Assembly (NCBI RefSeq): GCF_000282335.1
Contig: NZ_AKJM01000115.1
Coordinates: forward strand, 62,001-126,000
DNA: 64,000 nucleotides
Reading direction: 5' to 3'
Source of the DNA: Pseudomonas sp. GM48
GTDB taxonomy: Bacteria; Pseudomonadota; Gammaproteobacteria; Pseudomonadales; Pseudomonadaceae
The translations under genes and the position numbers were made by a program. Each line of letters opens with the position of its first letter. Within the stretch, counting starts at the first letter, position 1. Of the stretch, positions 9,648-17,789 are shown piece after piece. The notes below the pieces were generated by a model. That model had not been told where the DNA came from. It saw only the letters and a program-made list of their open reading frames with translations, and did no database searches.

Positions 9648-11048
9648 ATGACCGACGTTGCCTTCGCACCCGACACCCCGCACGCTCCGTCGGTTATTCG
9701 GCTGATGCTGGGCAAGTTAGGCATAACCTACGAAGAAGTGCCGGACCACCACGGCCTCAATGCCGCGCGCAAGATCCAGGCCGTTTTACTGGATGACAGC
9801 GTTGGCGCGCTGATGGTGTTGTTCCCACAGAGCCAATTGCTCGACCTCAATCGCCTCACCGAACTCACCGGTCGCCGCCTCACCGCCGTACCGACCGAGC
9901 GCCTGACAAAAATGCTCGGCAAGCACAACCTCAGCTTGCTGCCGGGCCTGCCGGCGCTGACCAGTTCACCCTGCCTGTACGACGAAAGCCTGCTGCGTGA
10001 ACCGAAGCTGCTGGTCAATTCCGGTGAGCCGGGCGTGCTGCTGGAAATTTCCAGCGAAGACTTCAAGACCATGCTGACCAAGGCCAGCGCCGCCAACTTC
10101 GGCGAAAAGCTGACCAGCATCCGTCCCAACCTCGACCGCCCCGATGACGACCGCGAGGAAATCACCCAGGCCGTCCAGGCGTTCACCGCACGGCGTATCC
10201 AGCAGCGTCTGGAAGCGACCATCGAAATTCCGCCGCTGGCTGAAACCGCGCAAAAAATCATCAAGCTGCGCGTCGACCCCAACGCCACCATCGACGACAT
10301 CACCGGCGTGGTCGAAACCGACCCGGCGCTGGCGGCACAAGTCGTGAGTTGGGCGGCGTCGCCGTACTACGCCTCGCCGGGCAAGATTCGCTCGGTGGAA
10401 GACGCCATCGTGCGCGTGCTGGGCTTCGACCTGGTGATCAACCTGGCGCTGGGCCTGGCCCTGGGCAAAACCCTCAGCCTGCCCAAGGACCACCCGCAAC
10501 ACTCCACGCCGTACTGGCAGCAATCAATCTACACCGCCGCCGTCATCGAAGGCCTGACCCGCGCCATGCCGCGCGCCCAACGCCCTGAAGCCGGCCTGAC
10601 CTACCTCGCGGGCCTGCTGCACAACTTCGGCTACCTGCTGCTGGCCCACGTGTTCCCGCCGCACTTCTCGCTGATCTGCCGTCACCTGGAGGTCAACCCG
10701 CACCTGTGCCACAGTTTTGTGGAACAACACCTGCTGGGCATCAGCCGTGAACAGATCGGCTCGTGGCTGATGCGCCACTGGGACATGCCCGAAGAACTGG
10801 CCACCGCCCTGCGCTTCCAGCACGATCCAGCCTACGATGGCCCTTACGCCGAGTACCCGAACCTGGTGTGCCTGTCGGTCCGCCTGCTGCGCAGCCGAGG
10901 CATCGGTTCCGGTCCGGACGAAGACATCCCCGACGCCCTGCTCGAACGCCTCGGCCTGACCCGCGACAAAGCCAACGACGTGGTCAGCAAAGTCCTCGAA
11001 GCCGAAGTACTGCTGCGCGAACTCGCCTCGCAATTCACCCAAGGCTGA
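9648..11048 (+). CDS. YbaK/aminoacyl-tRNA deacylase-like domain fused to HDOD domain
   Basis: 466 residues. The first ~150 residues resemble the YbaK/ProX deacylase fold (IRLMLGKLGITYEEVPDHHG, then a region rich in LTELTGRRL). Residues ~190-420 form an HDOD domain (IEIPPLAETAQKIIKLRVDP; VVETDPALAAQVVSWA; YLAGLLHNFGYLLLAHVFP). HDOD proteins are HD-like but usually lack metal-binding residues and act in signalling. This two-domain architecture is seen in pseudomonads; its role is not established. It follows recG by 78 bp. Confidence 0.85.
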   Translation: MTDVAFAPDTPHAPSVIRLMLGKLGITYEEVPDHHGLNAARKIQAVLLDDSVGALMVLFPQSQLLDLNRLTELTGRRLTAVPTERLTKMLGKHNLSLLPGLPALTSSPCLYDESLLREPKLLVNSGEPGVLLEISSEDFKTMLTKASAANFGEKLTSIRPNLDRPDDDREEITQAVQAFTARRIQQRLEATIEIPPLAETAQKIIKLRVDPNATIDDITGVVETDPALAAQVVSWAASPYYASPGKIRSVEDAIVRVLGFDLVINLALGLALGKTLSLPKDHPQHSTPYWQQSIYTAAVIEGLTRAMPRAQRPEAGLTYLAGLLHNFGYLLLAHVFPPHFSLICRHLEVNPHLCHSFVEQHLLGISREQIGSWLMRHWDMPEELATALRFQHDPAYDGPYAEYPNLVCLSVRLLRSRGIGSGPDEDIPDALLERLGLTRDKANDVVSKVLEAEVLLRELASQFTQG

Positions 11049-11067
11049 AAAGCATCGCGGGCAAACC

Positions 11068-11103
11068 GCGCCCCCACAGGATTTAGATAATCCCTGTGGG
11101 CGC
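11068..11103. terminator. Inverted repeat after the HDOD gene
   Basis: GCGCCCCCACAGGATT pairs imperfectly with AATCCCTGTGGGCGC. It lies 20 bp after the stop codon and may be a terminator or a degenerate REP. A single REP-like palindrome, TGTGGCGAGGGGGCTTGCCCCC, follows at about 11139-11166. Confidence 0.4.
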
Positions 11104-11227
11104 ATGCCTTGCCATGGGCTGCGATCCGAAGACGCTTCTGTGGCGAGGGGGCTTGCCCCCGTTCGGTCCAACAACGACAACAAGCAAGCGCACTGCTATG
11201 ATTTGACTGCAAACAGAGGGCTTTCCG

Positions 11228-11485
11228 ATGACCCAAACAGCGGCTGCCAGTGTTGCAAGCCAAGTCCGCAAGCTTGCCAAGCACCACAAGATCACTGCCG
11301 AACCTGACGGCATGAGTCGTATGGCCGTGACCATTACTTGCCTGGCTGGCGATATCGTCGAACTGGATGGCGTCGAACAGCTGCTGGTCAATCTCAAGAA
11401 AAAAGGTGCTCTGAGCAAGTCGGAGGCCCTGGCGCTGCAAGGGCGTTACCTTCAGGAGAGGCGCTCGAAGAAACGTAGCGCATGA
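11228..11485 (+). CDS. Small partner protein of Fic (antitoxin-like)
   Basis: 85 residues, basic C-terminus. Its stop overlaps the Fic start by 4 bp (ATGA), the layout of antitoxin-toxin pairs. The tail KSEALALQGRYLQER resembles the tail of YhfG-type Fic partners. I cannot find a convincing [S/T]xxxE[G/N] inhibitory helix, so the way it would inhibit Fic is unclear. Ribosome site is weak (ttccg). Confidence 0.6.
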   Translation: MTQTAAASVASQVRKLAKHHKITAEPDGMSRMAVTITCLAGDIVELDGVEQLLVNLKKKGALSKSEALALQGRYLQERRSKKRSA

Positions 11486-12246
11486 CGTTTGATCCTTTCG
11501 GCGATTTCGAAACGGCTGGCTACCTTCAAAATTCGCTACAGCTGAAAGACCCCACTGAAGTCAAAGAGTCAGAACATTTCGCGTTCGAATTGAGCATCGA
11601 AGAGGCCCTGGCCTATCTGGCCAAGACGAAGCCGATCGATTACACGTCCGTCCTCAAAGTTCATGAAATCCTCTTCTCCGGCTTCTATCCCTGGGCAGGG
11701 AAAGACCGGAACGAACTGGTCCCTCATCTGGCCGTCTTCAAGGGCCTGCACGGCGATCCGCGAGCCACCGTCTTTGAGCATCCGAACGCCATCAAGATGT
11801 CTGTCGACTATGCACTGGAGCTTGCAGCGGACCACAAGCGTTTCAGAGAGCGCCCTGGCGAAGTAATGGGCCAGCTAGCATTCGCACACCCCTTTCTTGA
11901 CGGCAATGGGCGCACGATCCTGTTGGTCTTCATGGAACTCTGCTATCGGGCCAGGTTCGCCATCGACTGGTCAAAGACCACCAAAGACGACTACCTGCGG
12001 GCACTCAGTGACGAAATTCGAGAACCTCGCGAGAGGCATCTCGACCATTACCTGAAACCGTTCGTAGTCGATATCGCCAGTCGCGACGAGTGGCCAGCGA
12101 CCATCAGTAGCATCAGAGGCCTGGATGGCCTGGACAAGGAAGGCATTACTTACGAGAGCCTGGATAATCCGGAAGTCCAGCAGATCTACAAGACTTACAG
12201 GGCCCGATCACTCGACACATCAGGCCCGCAGGAGTCGGATGACTGA
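11482..12246 (+). CDS. Fic/DOC family protein
   Basis: 254 residues. Fic proteins transfer AMP or related groups to target proteins. The active loop HPFLDGNGRTIL lies at residues 136-147: catalytic H136, D140, N142 and R144 are present, but the second arginine of HxFx[D/E]GNGRxxR is Leu147. The preceding FSGFYPWAGKDR is the typical flap region. TEVKES (25-30) loosely resembles the inhibitory motif but ends in Ser. Coupled to the upstream 85-residue gene. Toxicity and substrate are unknown. Confidence 0.85.
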   Translation: MTFDPFGDFETAGYLQNSLQLKDPTEVKESEHFAFELSIEEALAYLAKTKPIDYTSVLKVHEILFSGFYPWAGKDRNELVPHLAVFKGLHGDPRATVFEHPNAIKMSVDYALELAADHKRFRERPGEVMGQLAFAHPFLDGNGRTILLVFMELCYRARFAIDWSKTTKDDYLRALSDEIREPRERHLDHYLKPFVVDIASRDEWPATISSIRGLDGLDKEGITYESLDNPEVQQIYKTYRARSLDTSGPQESDD

Positions 12247-12334
12247 AAACTTACGACGAATCCTCGCGGTCGGCCGGAAAAAACCACAAGCCTTAGGCCC
12301 AATGCCGATCAGTTAGACGAACCCAGACGCTACA

Positions 12335-12477
12335 CCCTCCTTGTAGCAGCTGCCGAAGGCTGCGTCCGGCTGCGCAGCAGTCGTAAAATCAGAGTTCGCG
12401 GTACGTCTGAGAGATCGTGCAAGCCGGATTTACGACTGCTGCGCAGCCGGACGCAGGCTACGCCAGCTGCTACAGAT
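12335..12477. repeat. Long inverted repeat of a second Pseudomonas REP family
   Basis: TGTAGCAGCTGCCGAAGGCTG plus GTCCGGCTGCGCAGCAGTCG at the left is repeated in inverted form at the right (CGACTGCTGCGCAGCCGGAC ... GCCAGCTGCTACA). The ~40-bp arms are separated by about 50 bp, between convergent genes. Confidence 0.7.
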
Positions 12478-12492
12478 TGCGTTGTGGCTTAA

Positions 12493-12885
12493 CTAAGCGG
12501 CATTAGCCTTAGGCTTGGCCTTCTTCGGCTTCAAATACTTGGTCAGCCCCTGGAACCAGATCACCAGCGCCGGGTTGCCCTTGATCTGGATCGACTTGTC
12601 CTGAATCCCCGTCATGAACGCCAGTTGCTTGTTCTTCGCCTGCATCGTGGCAAAGCCATACGCGGCGTCTTTAAAGGCAATCGCAAACGCAGGCTCGGCA
12701 TGCACACCCGATTGGCTGGTAATGCGCTGGTCCTTCACCCGAAAGTGCCGCGCCACTTTGCCGTCCAGGGTCTGCAGCTGAAACACCAGGTCCTTGTCAC
12801 CCAACTGCTGCTGAAACGCCGGATTGGTCCGGCTGGCCTTACCCATCAACAAACCCAGCATCCACAGCAGAAAACGAAATTTCAT
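12493..12885 (-). CDS. SCP2-like sterol/lipid-carrier domain protein (uncertain)
   Basis: 130 residues from ATG 12885; an ATG two codons upstream (12891) is also possible. A hydrophobic N-terminus (FRFLLWMLGLLMG) is followed by a segment resembling SCP2 folds: LVFQLQTLDGKVARHFRV, then FAIAFKDAAYGFATM and IQIKGNPALVIWFQGL. A Lys/Pro/Ala tail ends the protein. Conserved in pseudomonads with no established role. Confidence 0.65.
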   Translation of the reverse strand: MKFRFLLWMLGLLMGKASRTNPAFQQQLGDKDLVFQLQTLDGKVARHFRVKDQRITSQSGVHAEPAFAIAFKDAAYGFATMQAKNKQLAFMTGIQDKSIQIKGNPALVIWFQGLTKYLKPKKAKPKANAA

Positions 12886-12891
12886 GCGCAC

Positions 12892-13141
12892 AGCCTCAGA
12901 AGAAAATTGAACGGCCGGGGCAGTGTAACGGCTTCGAACAGGAACGCCACCATCGAGTTTCGTTAGAAGAAGATGTCGCCGTTTTTGACGCTGATGACTA
13001 CCAAGTCATTGACGAAACACGTCTTTCAGTTGCTTTCAAAAACTACAATTTCTTGACCTGAATTTGAGTTATTGCATTGATATCGCCAATGGTTTCATCG
13101 CTTTTGCGTGGTGCCTTGAATGAATCAATAGCCGATTACAG
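12892..13141. other. Intergenic stretch without recognised feature
   Basis: 250 bp of falling GC content between the SCP2-like gene and the small 69-residue gene. I see no convincing ORF, promoter or repeat. Confidence 0.5.
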
Positions 13142-13351
13142 TCAATCGCCCTCCATCATTACAGCGAGCGTCATATTGATGAACTCTTCGTTCTTGCTGA
13201 TGGTAGAGAGGGCGCTACGCACGTTATTGGCGACGTCATCTGATCCACGCTGCTCGACCCAGTTCGAAAGCTCCATGATGGCGGCTTCGAGAGCAATTTG
13301 GTTTTCGTTGATCTTTTGCAGCAGGGATGGGAGTAGATCTAAATTTGGCAT
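13142..13351 (-). CDS. Small hypothetical protein (69 residues)
   Basis: Acidic, mostly helical sequence (LLQKINENQIALEAAIMELSNWV; ALSTISKNEEFINMTLAVMM). ATG at 13351 has AGGA six bases upstream, supporting a real gene. No domain recognised. The helical, Leu/Ile-spaced pattern suggests an oligomerising small protein. It lies in the accessory region. Confidence 0.6.
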   Translation of the reverse strand: MPNLDLLPSLLQKINENQIALEAAIMELSNWVEQRGSDDVANNVRSALSTISKNEEFINMTLAVMMEGD

Positions 13352-13720
13352 CGTGAATCCTGCTTAGGTCATTTGCTGCCTTTGGCAACACTACGTCATT
13401 TCCTTGTCGATCATGACTACGAAACATCATGGTCAAACTCAATGTAGCTTAACGGTCAGATGCAACCCAAATGGTTGAGCAGGCACGTGAAAAGAGACGT
13501 TTAAGTGGAGTGCGATTTCGTACCTATTCCCCGCAACCTTCTCGGAATTTTCCTTCGAAAAGTAGAGCCCTCCATGAACTATTCACCTTCCATATCCCCG
13601 GTTAACCTCTGTTCATCACCGCAAAAAACGGTGACACGGACGTGCAAGTCCGGTACATATCGCCGCGCAAACGCCTCGCAAACCATTGAGCATTAAAAAT
13701 GCTTTTTTGGATCGCTATAT
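13352..13720. other. Intergenic stretch, no gene supported
   Basis: About 370 bp. Short open frames exist but lack ribosome sites and protein-like composition. The right end (13690-13720) leads into the structured leader of the next gene. Confidence 0.5.
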
Positions 13721-13799
13721 GGCGGCTGTGCGTGGGAGGTCCCTTTGGGACCTGCCGGGGTCCGATATGCCCGGTCTTGCACACCTGCGCACGGCTGCC
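13721..13799 (+). ncRNA. Structured leader upstream of the DUF6124 gene
   Basis: GGCGGCTGTGCG (13721-13732) pairs with CGCACGGCTGCC (13788-13799) as a 12-bp stem with two G-U pairs. It encloses two hairpins: 13737-13743 with 13747-13753 (7 bp, TTT loop) and 13755-13759 with 13770-13774 (5 bp). This forms a three-way junction. The two G-U pairs favour an RNA rather than a DNA site. I recall similar leaders before DUF3077/DUF6124 genes in pseudomonads. Function unknown. Confidence 0.6.
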
Positions 13800-13824
13800 A
13801 CCACCATTCGAATGCAAGCGAAAA

Positions 13825-13860
13825 GGTGTCAGTCCCTAAACACACATATCGGGATACACC
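13825..13860 (+). promoter_or_regulatory. Hairpin covering the likely ribosome site of the DUF6124 gene
   Basis: GGTGT...TCCC at 13825-13836 pairs with GGGATACACC at 13851-13860. The 3' arm contains the only Shine-Dalgarno-like run (GGGA), 7 bases before ATG 13862. Confidence 0.5.
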
Positions 13861-13861
13861 A

Positions 13862-14242
13862 ATGATCAAGCCAACACCCAATCCGCCAGATAACCCTGAC
13901 ACATCTCCCTACGAGGGCCTCGATACCAAAAGGCTTCATGAAGCCGCGGAACGCGCCCTAGATCACCATCTTGCCCCACCAAAACAAACACCACCAAAAC
14001 GCAAAGGCCAGCTCTTCAGCGTGTACCCAAACGTCAACACCGAAGCATTACTCGCTAACGCCTCAGAAGACCTACTATCCATCAGCGCCATAGCCGCCGA
14101 TCTCGCAGACGATGTTGATGGCTCGCGCCGCTCTATTGCCTTGGCAATCAGCCGCCTGGCTGATGGAGTTCATTTACTGGTGGAGCGAGCACTGGATCAT
14201 CTAGATGACCCAGAAATACCGGGGAGTCTTGTCAAAGCATAA
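13862..14242 (+). CDS. DUF6124 family protein
   Basis: 126 residues from ATG 13862. The sequence begins with a Pro-rich polar stretch (TPNPPDNPDTSPYEGLD) followed by LHEAAERALDHHL and a helical core (ALLANASEDLLSISAIAADLADD). This is the pattern of the Pseudomonas DUF6124/DUF3077 small proteins, which are often present in several copies per genome. Role unknown. It has a structured leader and its own strong intrinsic terminator, so it is a self-contained transcription unit. Confidence 0.75.
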   Translation: MIKPTPNPPDNPDTSPYEGLDTKRLHEAAERALDHHLAPPKQTPPKRKGQLFSVYPNVNTEALLANASEDLLSISAIAADLADDVDGSRRSIALAISRLADGVHLLVERALDHLDDPEIPGSLVKA

Positions 14243-14275
14243 AGCTGGATCAAAATTACTCGCGCAGAGAAAGCA

Positions 14276-14313
14276 CAGCCCCAATTGTCGTAAACAATTG
14301 GGGCTGATTTTTT
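14276..14313 (+). terminator. Strong Rho-independent terminator of the DUF6124 gene
   Basis: Perfect 12-bp stem CAGCCCCAATTG / CAATTGGGGCTG, 7-base loop, followed by ATTTTTTG. Confidence 0.9.
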
Positions 14314-14348
14314 GAAGCAAGCCATGATTGGATAATTGCACGGACTGC

Positions 14349-14442
14349 CCACCCATTTGCATTCGACCTGACCAGTCATTTGCATTGGATTTGACTAGCA
14401 CGATTCATGGACATGACCGGCAGAGAACGACCCATAGCTGCC
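14349..14442 (-). mobile_element. IS21-like terminal repeat relic, left end of island
   Basis: Read on the minus strand, this holds two tandem 23-base units, CTAGTCAAATCCAATGCAAA.. and CTGGTCAGGTCGAATGCAAA.., differing at five positions. They are preceded by a CGTTCTCTGCCGGTCATG segment. Multiple ~20-bp terminal repeats are a hallmark of IS21-family ends. An inverted copy lies at 17790-17860. No transposase gene is present. Confidence 0.5.
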
Positions 14443-14460
14443 CTTCGCGGAGGGCAGCTA
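14435..14460. repeat. Perfect 10-bp inverted repeat
   Basis: TAGCTGCCCT / AGGGCAGCTA with a 6-base loop. The flanking GACCCATAGCTGCC motif recurs at about 15157-15170. Confidence 0.6.
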
Positions 14461-14471
14461 ACGGCCCAGAG

Positions 14472-14620
14472 TGTGTAAAAACGCTTCACAAAAATTGAAG
14501 TATGCGCATCTGTGTTAAATCTGAAATTTATCGGCACGTCAGCAGATGTGGATTTCGCGTAGAAACGCGATTTCCAGTCCGATTTTGAGTACCTGTCGCG
14601 CTCAAAAACGTTTTTACACA
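14472..14620. mobile_element. 149-bp MITE-like element
   Basis: Perfect 12-bp terminal inverted repeats TGTGTAAAAACG and CGTTTTTACACA bound 149 bp of non-coding, AT-rich DNA. The outer flanks also extend the repeat imperfectly (GAG / CTC). I cannot see a clear target-site duplication. Likely a non-autonomous IS derivative. Confidence 0.55.
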
Positions 14621-14696
14621 GCCTCGGCCAGAAGCGGACGGTCGAAGGTTCTGTTAAATTGATAGAAACTCAGTGCCTGTTCGAGAACTACTGTCG

Positions 14697-15008
14697 ATGA
14701 GAATTATTCGAAGCAAAGATTTCACCGCCACTCGCGCTTGGGGTGCTGACGATATCGCTAACATGGGCGGAACCACGGTCCGTCTCCACTGGACCGACCA
14801 GCCATACAAGTGGCATGTAAACGATGGTGAAGAGGTATTTGCAGTCCTCGATGGCACGGTCGATATGCATTATCGCGAATCGGGCATCGAGCGGATCGTA
14901 ACACTGGTGGTTGGCGACGTGTTTTTCGCGGGAGTAGGATGTGAACATGTTGCACATCCTCATGGGGAAGCACGGATTCTGGTTATCGAACGTGAGGGCA
15001 GCGTTTGA
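14697..15008 (+). CDS. Cupin domain protein
   Basis: 103 residues from ATG 14697; an in-frame ATG at 14673 would add eight. The small beta-barrel has HWTDQPYKWHVNDGEEVFAVLDG, giving the cupin-1 motif with H and E ligands, then VGDVFFAGVGCEHVAHPHGEARIL with the cupin-2 His. A metal-binding cupin with unknown substrate. It is the first gene inside the island bounded by the IS21-like ends. Confidence 0.8.
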   Translation: MRIIRSKDFTATRAWGADDIANMGGTTVRLHWTDQPYKWHVNDGEEVFAVLDGTVDMHYRESGIERIVTLVVGDVFFAGVGCEHVAHPHGEARILVIEREGSV

Positions 15009-15254
15009 GTTCGCAAGGCTGTCGCTCATGATTACCTACTCGTGGTAATTATATTGTCTTTCGTATACCGACTTGGTTCATTACATTAAAAATATTCAAC
15101 GAATGACACGACCGTCCGCATGTTGGGTCGTTTTCTGCCCCTAATGACAGGCAAGAATCGACCCATAGCTGCCGGTCAGCAAAGAAAGAATTCAGCTCAA
15201 AATAGACACCTGTAGAGCAACGGCCGACTCCGGTCGAAAACCTTCTGTTTTTTT
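15009..15254. other. Gap between convergent cupin and KAP genes
   Basis: AT-rich. Contains a second copy of the TCGACCCATAGCTGCC motif near 15157. No gene seen. Confidence 0.5.
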
Positions 15255-17111
15255 CTATGATGGAGAGCTAGTCTCGCTTGGCAAGTCTACGAGCGCTCTA
15301 TTTATTGATCGATTTATAATTTCTTTTAAGCAGTGTCCGAATAAAGTCCCAGCGCGAGCTTTAGTTTCTCTCTCTAAAAGTGTCTTGACAGACACTACCC
15401 ACTCTCGTTCCTTGACGATATCGGACATGCTTTTATTTCTATAGCGCTCCCTGAAGAATTGGCAGGCGCCATCAAGTTCATTGGCCTTGAGTGCTAACAA
15501 AGCCTCGACGAAGGCGGACGGGGCGAGACTATTTAAGATTGGAACATCATAATACGTACCGCTGCCATAATTTGAACTGTGAAGCTGTTGAGAGAAGTCC
15601 GACGGGGCGGCTTTTAGAAGTGCTAGTAGCTCTATGCTTATGGTCGGGAAAGTATCAAGATAGGCTTCCTCCTCTTGTTGCTTTAGGTGTTCGCAGAATT
15701 CGCGAAACTCCTCTCGCTCACAATATATGTAGCCCATCCCCATCGCTGACTCATCATCACGAAAACCGGTAATGCGCCGCTTATTGAAGTGTCCGTCTTT
15801 ACGAAGAACGGTGACGCAGTTTTTAGCCGTGACAATAATTTGATCAATGCTCTTGTTGATTAGGCCGTTGTCAGAGAAGAAGAGCATCATTCCGAAAACG
15901 TGTTTTAACTCATAATGAGCAGTCAGTTGCGAGTTTTCAAACTGATTCCAGACCTCAGAAACTAATATTCTGAATTCGTCATCCGTGTGGCTTCTAAAGT
16001 TCCACAGTCTCACCCAAGTGGGGGAGCTTTCGGTGAACAAGTATTTAGAGTTTTTCAGTTGATCACAAATGACATCACTATTAATAATTCCGCTGCCTAG
16101 TATGTCTAGCCAAACGTCTTGCTCAATAAGAGTGTCGTGAGTGTCAAAATTCCTATACTTTTCGACCAGTGTTGTAGCCAGTGGTTTTTCATGGTTTCCT
16201 TGTTGTTTTTCACGCTTCTCCGACACTGCATACGCAATCCATTGCTTCTTTAAATTACCGATATCACAGGCGGACATTTTCCCATGTCGAATTTCAATAG
16301 TGAAAATAAGGAAAAGGCGTAGAAGGTGTGCCATCAACTCAGAAGATTGGGTAACATCCTCTGGTAGCTTATGCTCGAGACGTGCGAAATCGAGTAGTGC
16401 CTGTCGTAGATGACGCAAATTCTTGTAGTTCGACTGGAAGTGTGTTTCCTTGATTAACTCTCGATGAGCTTCGAAAAACTGCTCTGATCCTGTGTCGTTG
16501 ATGAAGTTGTCTAAAGCATCATCAATTTGCGGTGTGATTTCAAAAGTTTTTCCAACTAGTTTTTCTTTGATGGTTTTGTAGTTTTCGTCTTTTACAAGTT
16601 CATCTTCGTTCGCGACCAATATTACCTTATAGTCTTGATGTTCGACAAAATGGTTTATATAGCCGAGCAAGTCGCTAAGCTTTATCGAACAACGTTCAAT
16701 GTCATCGAAAATCAAAACTAGACCAGATGTATTTCTAAGATATTCAGGTAGATTTAAGCTGGGGATGGATATGCTGGCTGAGCCATCAGGCTTTCCATCC
16801 ATATCTAGATCGACTTTTAAAGTTGCTTTTAGAGCCCCCCTAAGAACCTTACCTGCGATCTCCATTCCTTTATTTGATAGTATGGGATGAAGTTTCCTGT
16901 AAAATTCATACTCGATAGCTGAGAAGGAGTTAAGCCCGTAAAGACTAATATAAAGCTCGCGCCCTTCTTTTTTTCTAATGGCATTGGCTAGTTTTTCTAC
17001 AAACCATGTTTTACCTGAACCCCATGCTCCCTTAAGAAGCAGAGCATATTGTGGAGGGGTAGGAGAAAAGCAGTATTCAAGAGCGAAGTCATGAATGTGG
17101 GAGTTGCTCAT
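15255..17111 (-). CDS. KAP family P-loop NTPase
   Basis: 618 residues, ATG 17111 with GAGG upstream. Walker A is LLKGAWGSGKTWFVEKLA (about 26-43), and Walker B is SGLVLIFDDIERCS (about 130-143), followed by LLGYINHFVEHQDYKVILVAN, the sensor strand of KAP ATPases. No membrane helices are evident in the NTPase part. The long C-terminal half has no match I can name. KAP NTPases include plasmid PifA (phage exclusion) and are frequent in defence islands. Base composition is clearly AT-richer than the flanks and it lies between inverted IS-like ends, so transfer is likely. Confidence 0.85.
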   Translation of the reverse strand: MSNSHIHDFALEYCFSPTPPQYALLLKGAWGSGKTWFVEKLANAIRKKEGRELYISLYGLNSFSAIEYEFYRKLHPILSNKGMEIAGKVLRGALKATLKVDLDMDGKPDGSASISIPSLNLPEYLRNTSGLVLIFDDIERCSIKLSDLLGYINHFVEHQDYKVILVANEDELVKDENYKTIKEKLVGKTFEITPQIDDALDNFINDTGSEQFFEAHRELIKETHFQSNYKNLRHLRQALLDFARLEHKLPEDVTQSSELMAHLLRLFLIFTIEIRHGKMSACDIGNLKKQWIAYAVSEKREKQQGNHEKPLATTLVEKYRNFDTHDTLIEQDVWLDILGSGIINSDVICDQLKNSKYLFTESSPTWVRLWNFRSHTDDEFRILVSEVWNQFENSQLTAHYELKHVFGMMLFFSDNGLINKSIDQIIVTAKNCVTVLRKDGHFNKRRITGFRDDESAMGMGYIYCEREEFREFCEHLKQQEEEAYLDTFPTISIELLALLKAAPSDFSQQLHSSNYGSGTYYDVPILNSLAPSAFVEALLALKANELDGACQFFRERYRNKSMSDIVKEREWVVSVKTLLERETKARAGTLFGHCLKEIINRSINRALVDLPSETSSPS

Positions 17112-17255
17112 ATAAACCTCGCCTAGGCTGGTAATGGAAAGTAAACGACCTTACGGTATCTCCATCTGGAACGCGTCAAAATTCTCATGCGACTGGCAGC
17201 TTCAACCGATTGTGGTCTGCCACGAGGCAACTATCGGGCCAAGATCAAAACGCTG

Positions 17256-17681
17256 TCAGCACAACGACTTCTGGTAATAGAGCCGGGTATGTCCCGGTGG
17301 ATAGTCTGCCAGGCGTCCGAATTCGGAGTAGCCAAGTTTTTGATAAAAACCGGGTGCCTGAAAGCTGAAGGTCTCCAGCCAGATACCAGTGCAGTTCTTT
17401 TTCTGAGCGATATCTTCGGCCATGCGCATTAGCCGTTCTCCGATACCTTGGCCACGCATCGACTCGGGAACGCTGACAAGGTCAATGAGCAGCCAGCGAT
17501 AGGAGAACTTTCCGTATAGCCCGCCTATAACTTCGTTACTGTCAGGGTCTCGTAGCAACAGGGCAAATGTTTCATAGGCGTCGTCCCCACCGTTGGCCAG
17601 ATTATGGGCCAGTAACGGAGTCAATATTCCTAACCGCTCTGCTTCAGTCGCATTTTCCGAAAGCTGGATTTCTACAGACAT
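17256..17681 (-). CDS. GNAT family N-acetyltransferase
   Basis: 141 residues. Acetyl-CoA binding motif A is seen in LVSVPESMRGQGIGERLMRMAEDIA, and motif B in LETFSFQAPGFYQKLGYSEFG. The substrate is unknown. ATG 17681 has GGGAGAG upstream. Last gene before the right IS-like end. Confidence 0.9.
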   Translation of the reverse strand: MSVEIQLSENATEAERLGILTPLLAHNLANGGDDAYETFALLLRDPDSNEVIGGLYGKFSYRWLLIDLVSVPESMRGQGIGERLMRMAEDIAQKKNCTGIWLETFSFQAPGFYQKLGYSEFGRLADYPPGHTRLYYQKSLC

Positions 17682-17789
17682 GTCGCTCTCCCTGAGCTGT
17701 GAGTAACTGGGTCAACAAGGTAGCCCATTTCTGTCACCCCATGGTGAATCAGTAAATGCATCAATCGTCCGTTTTTTGATGGGCTGAAT

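Noticed and set aside
13505..13696. 63-codon open frame before the DUF6124 leader
   Set aside because: No ribosome site, odd composition, and it runs towards the structured leader.
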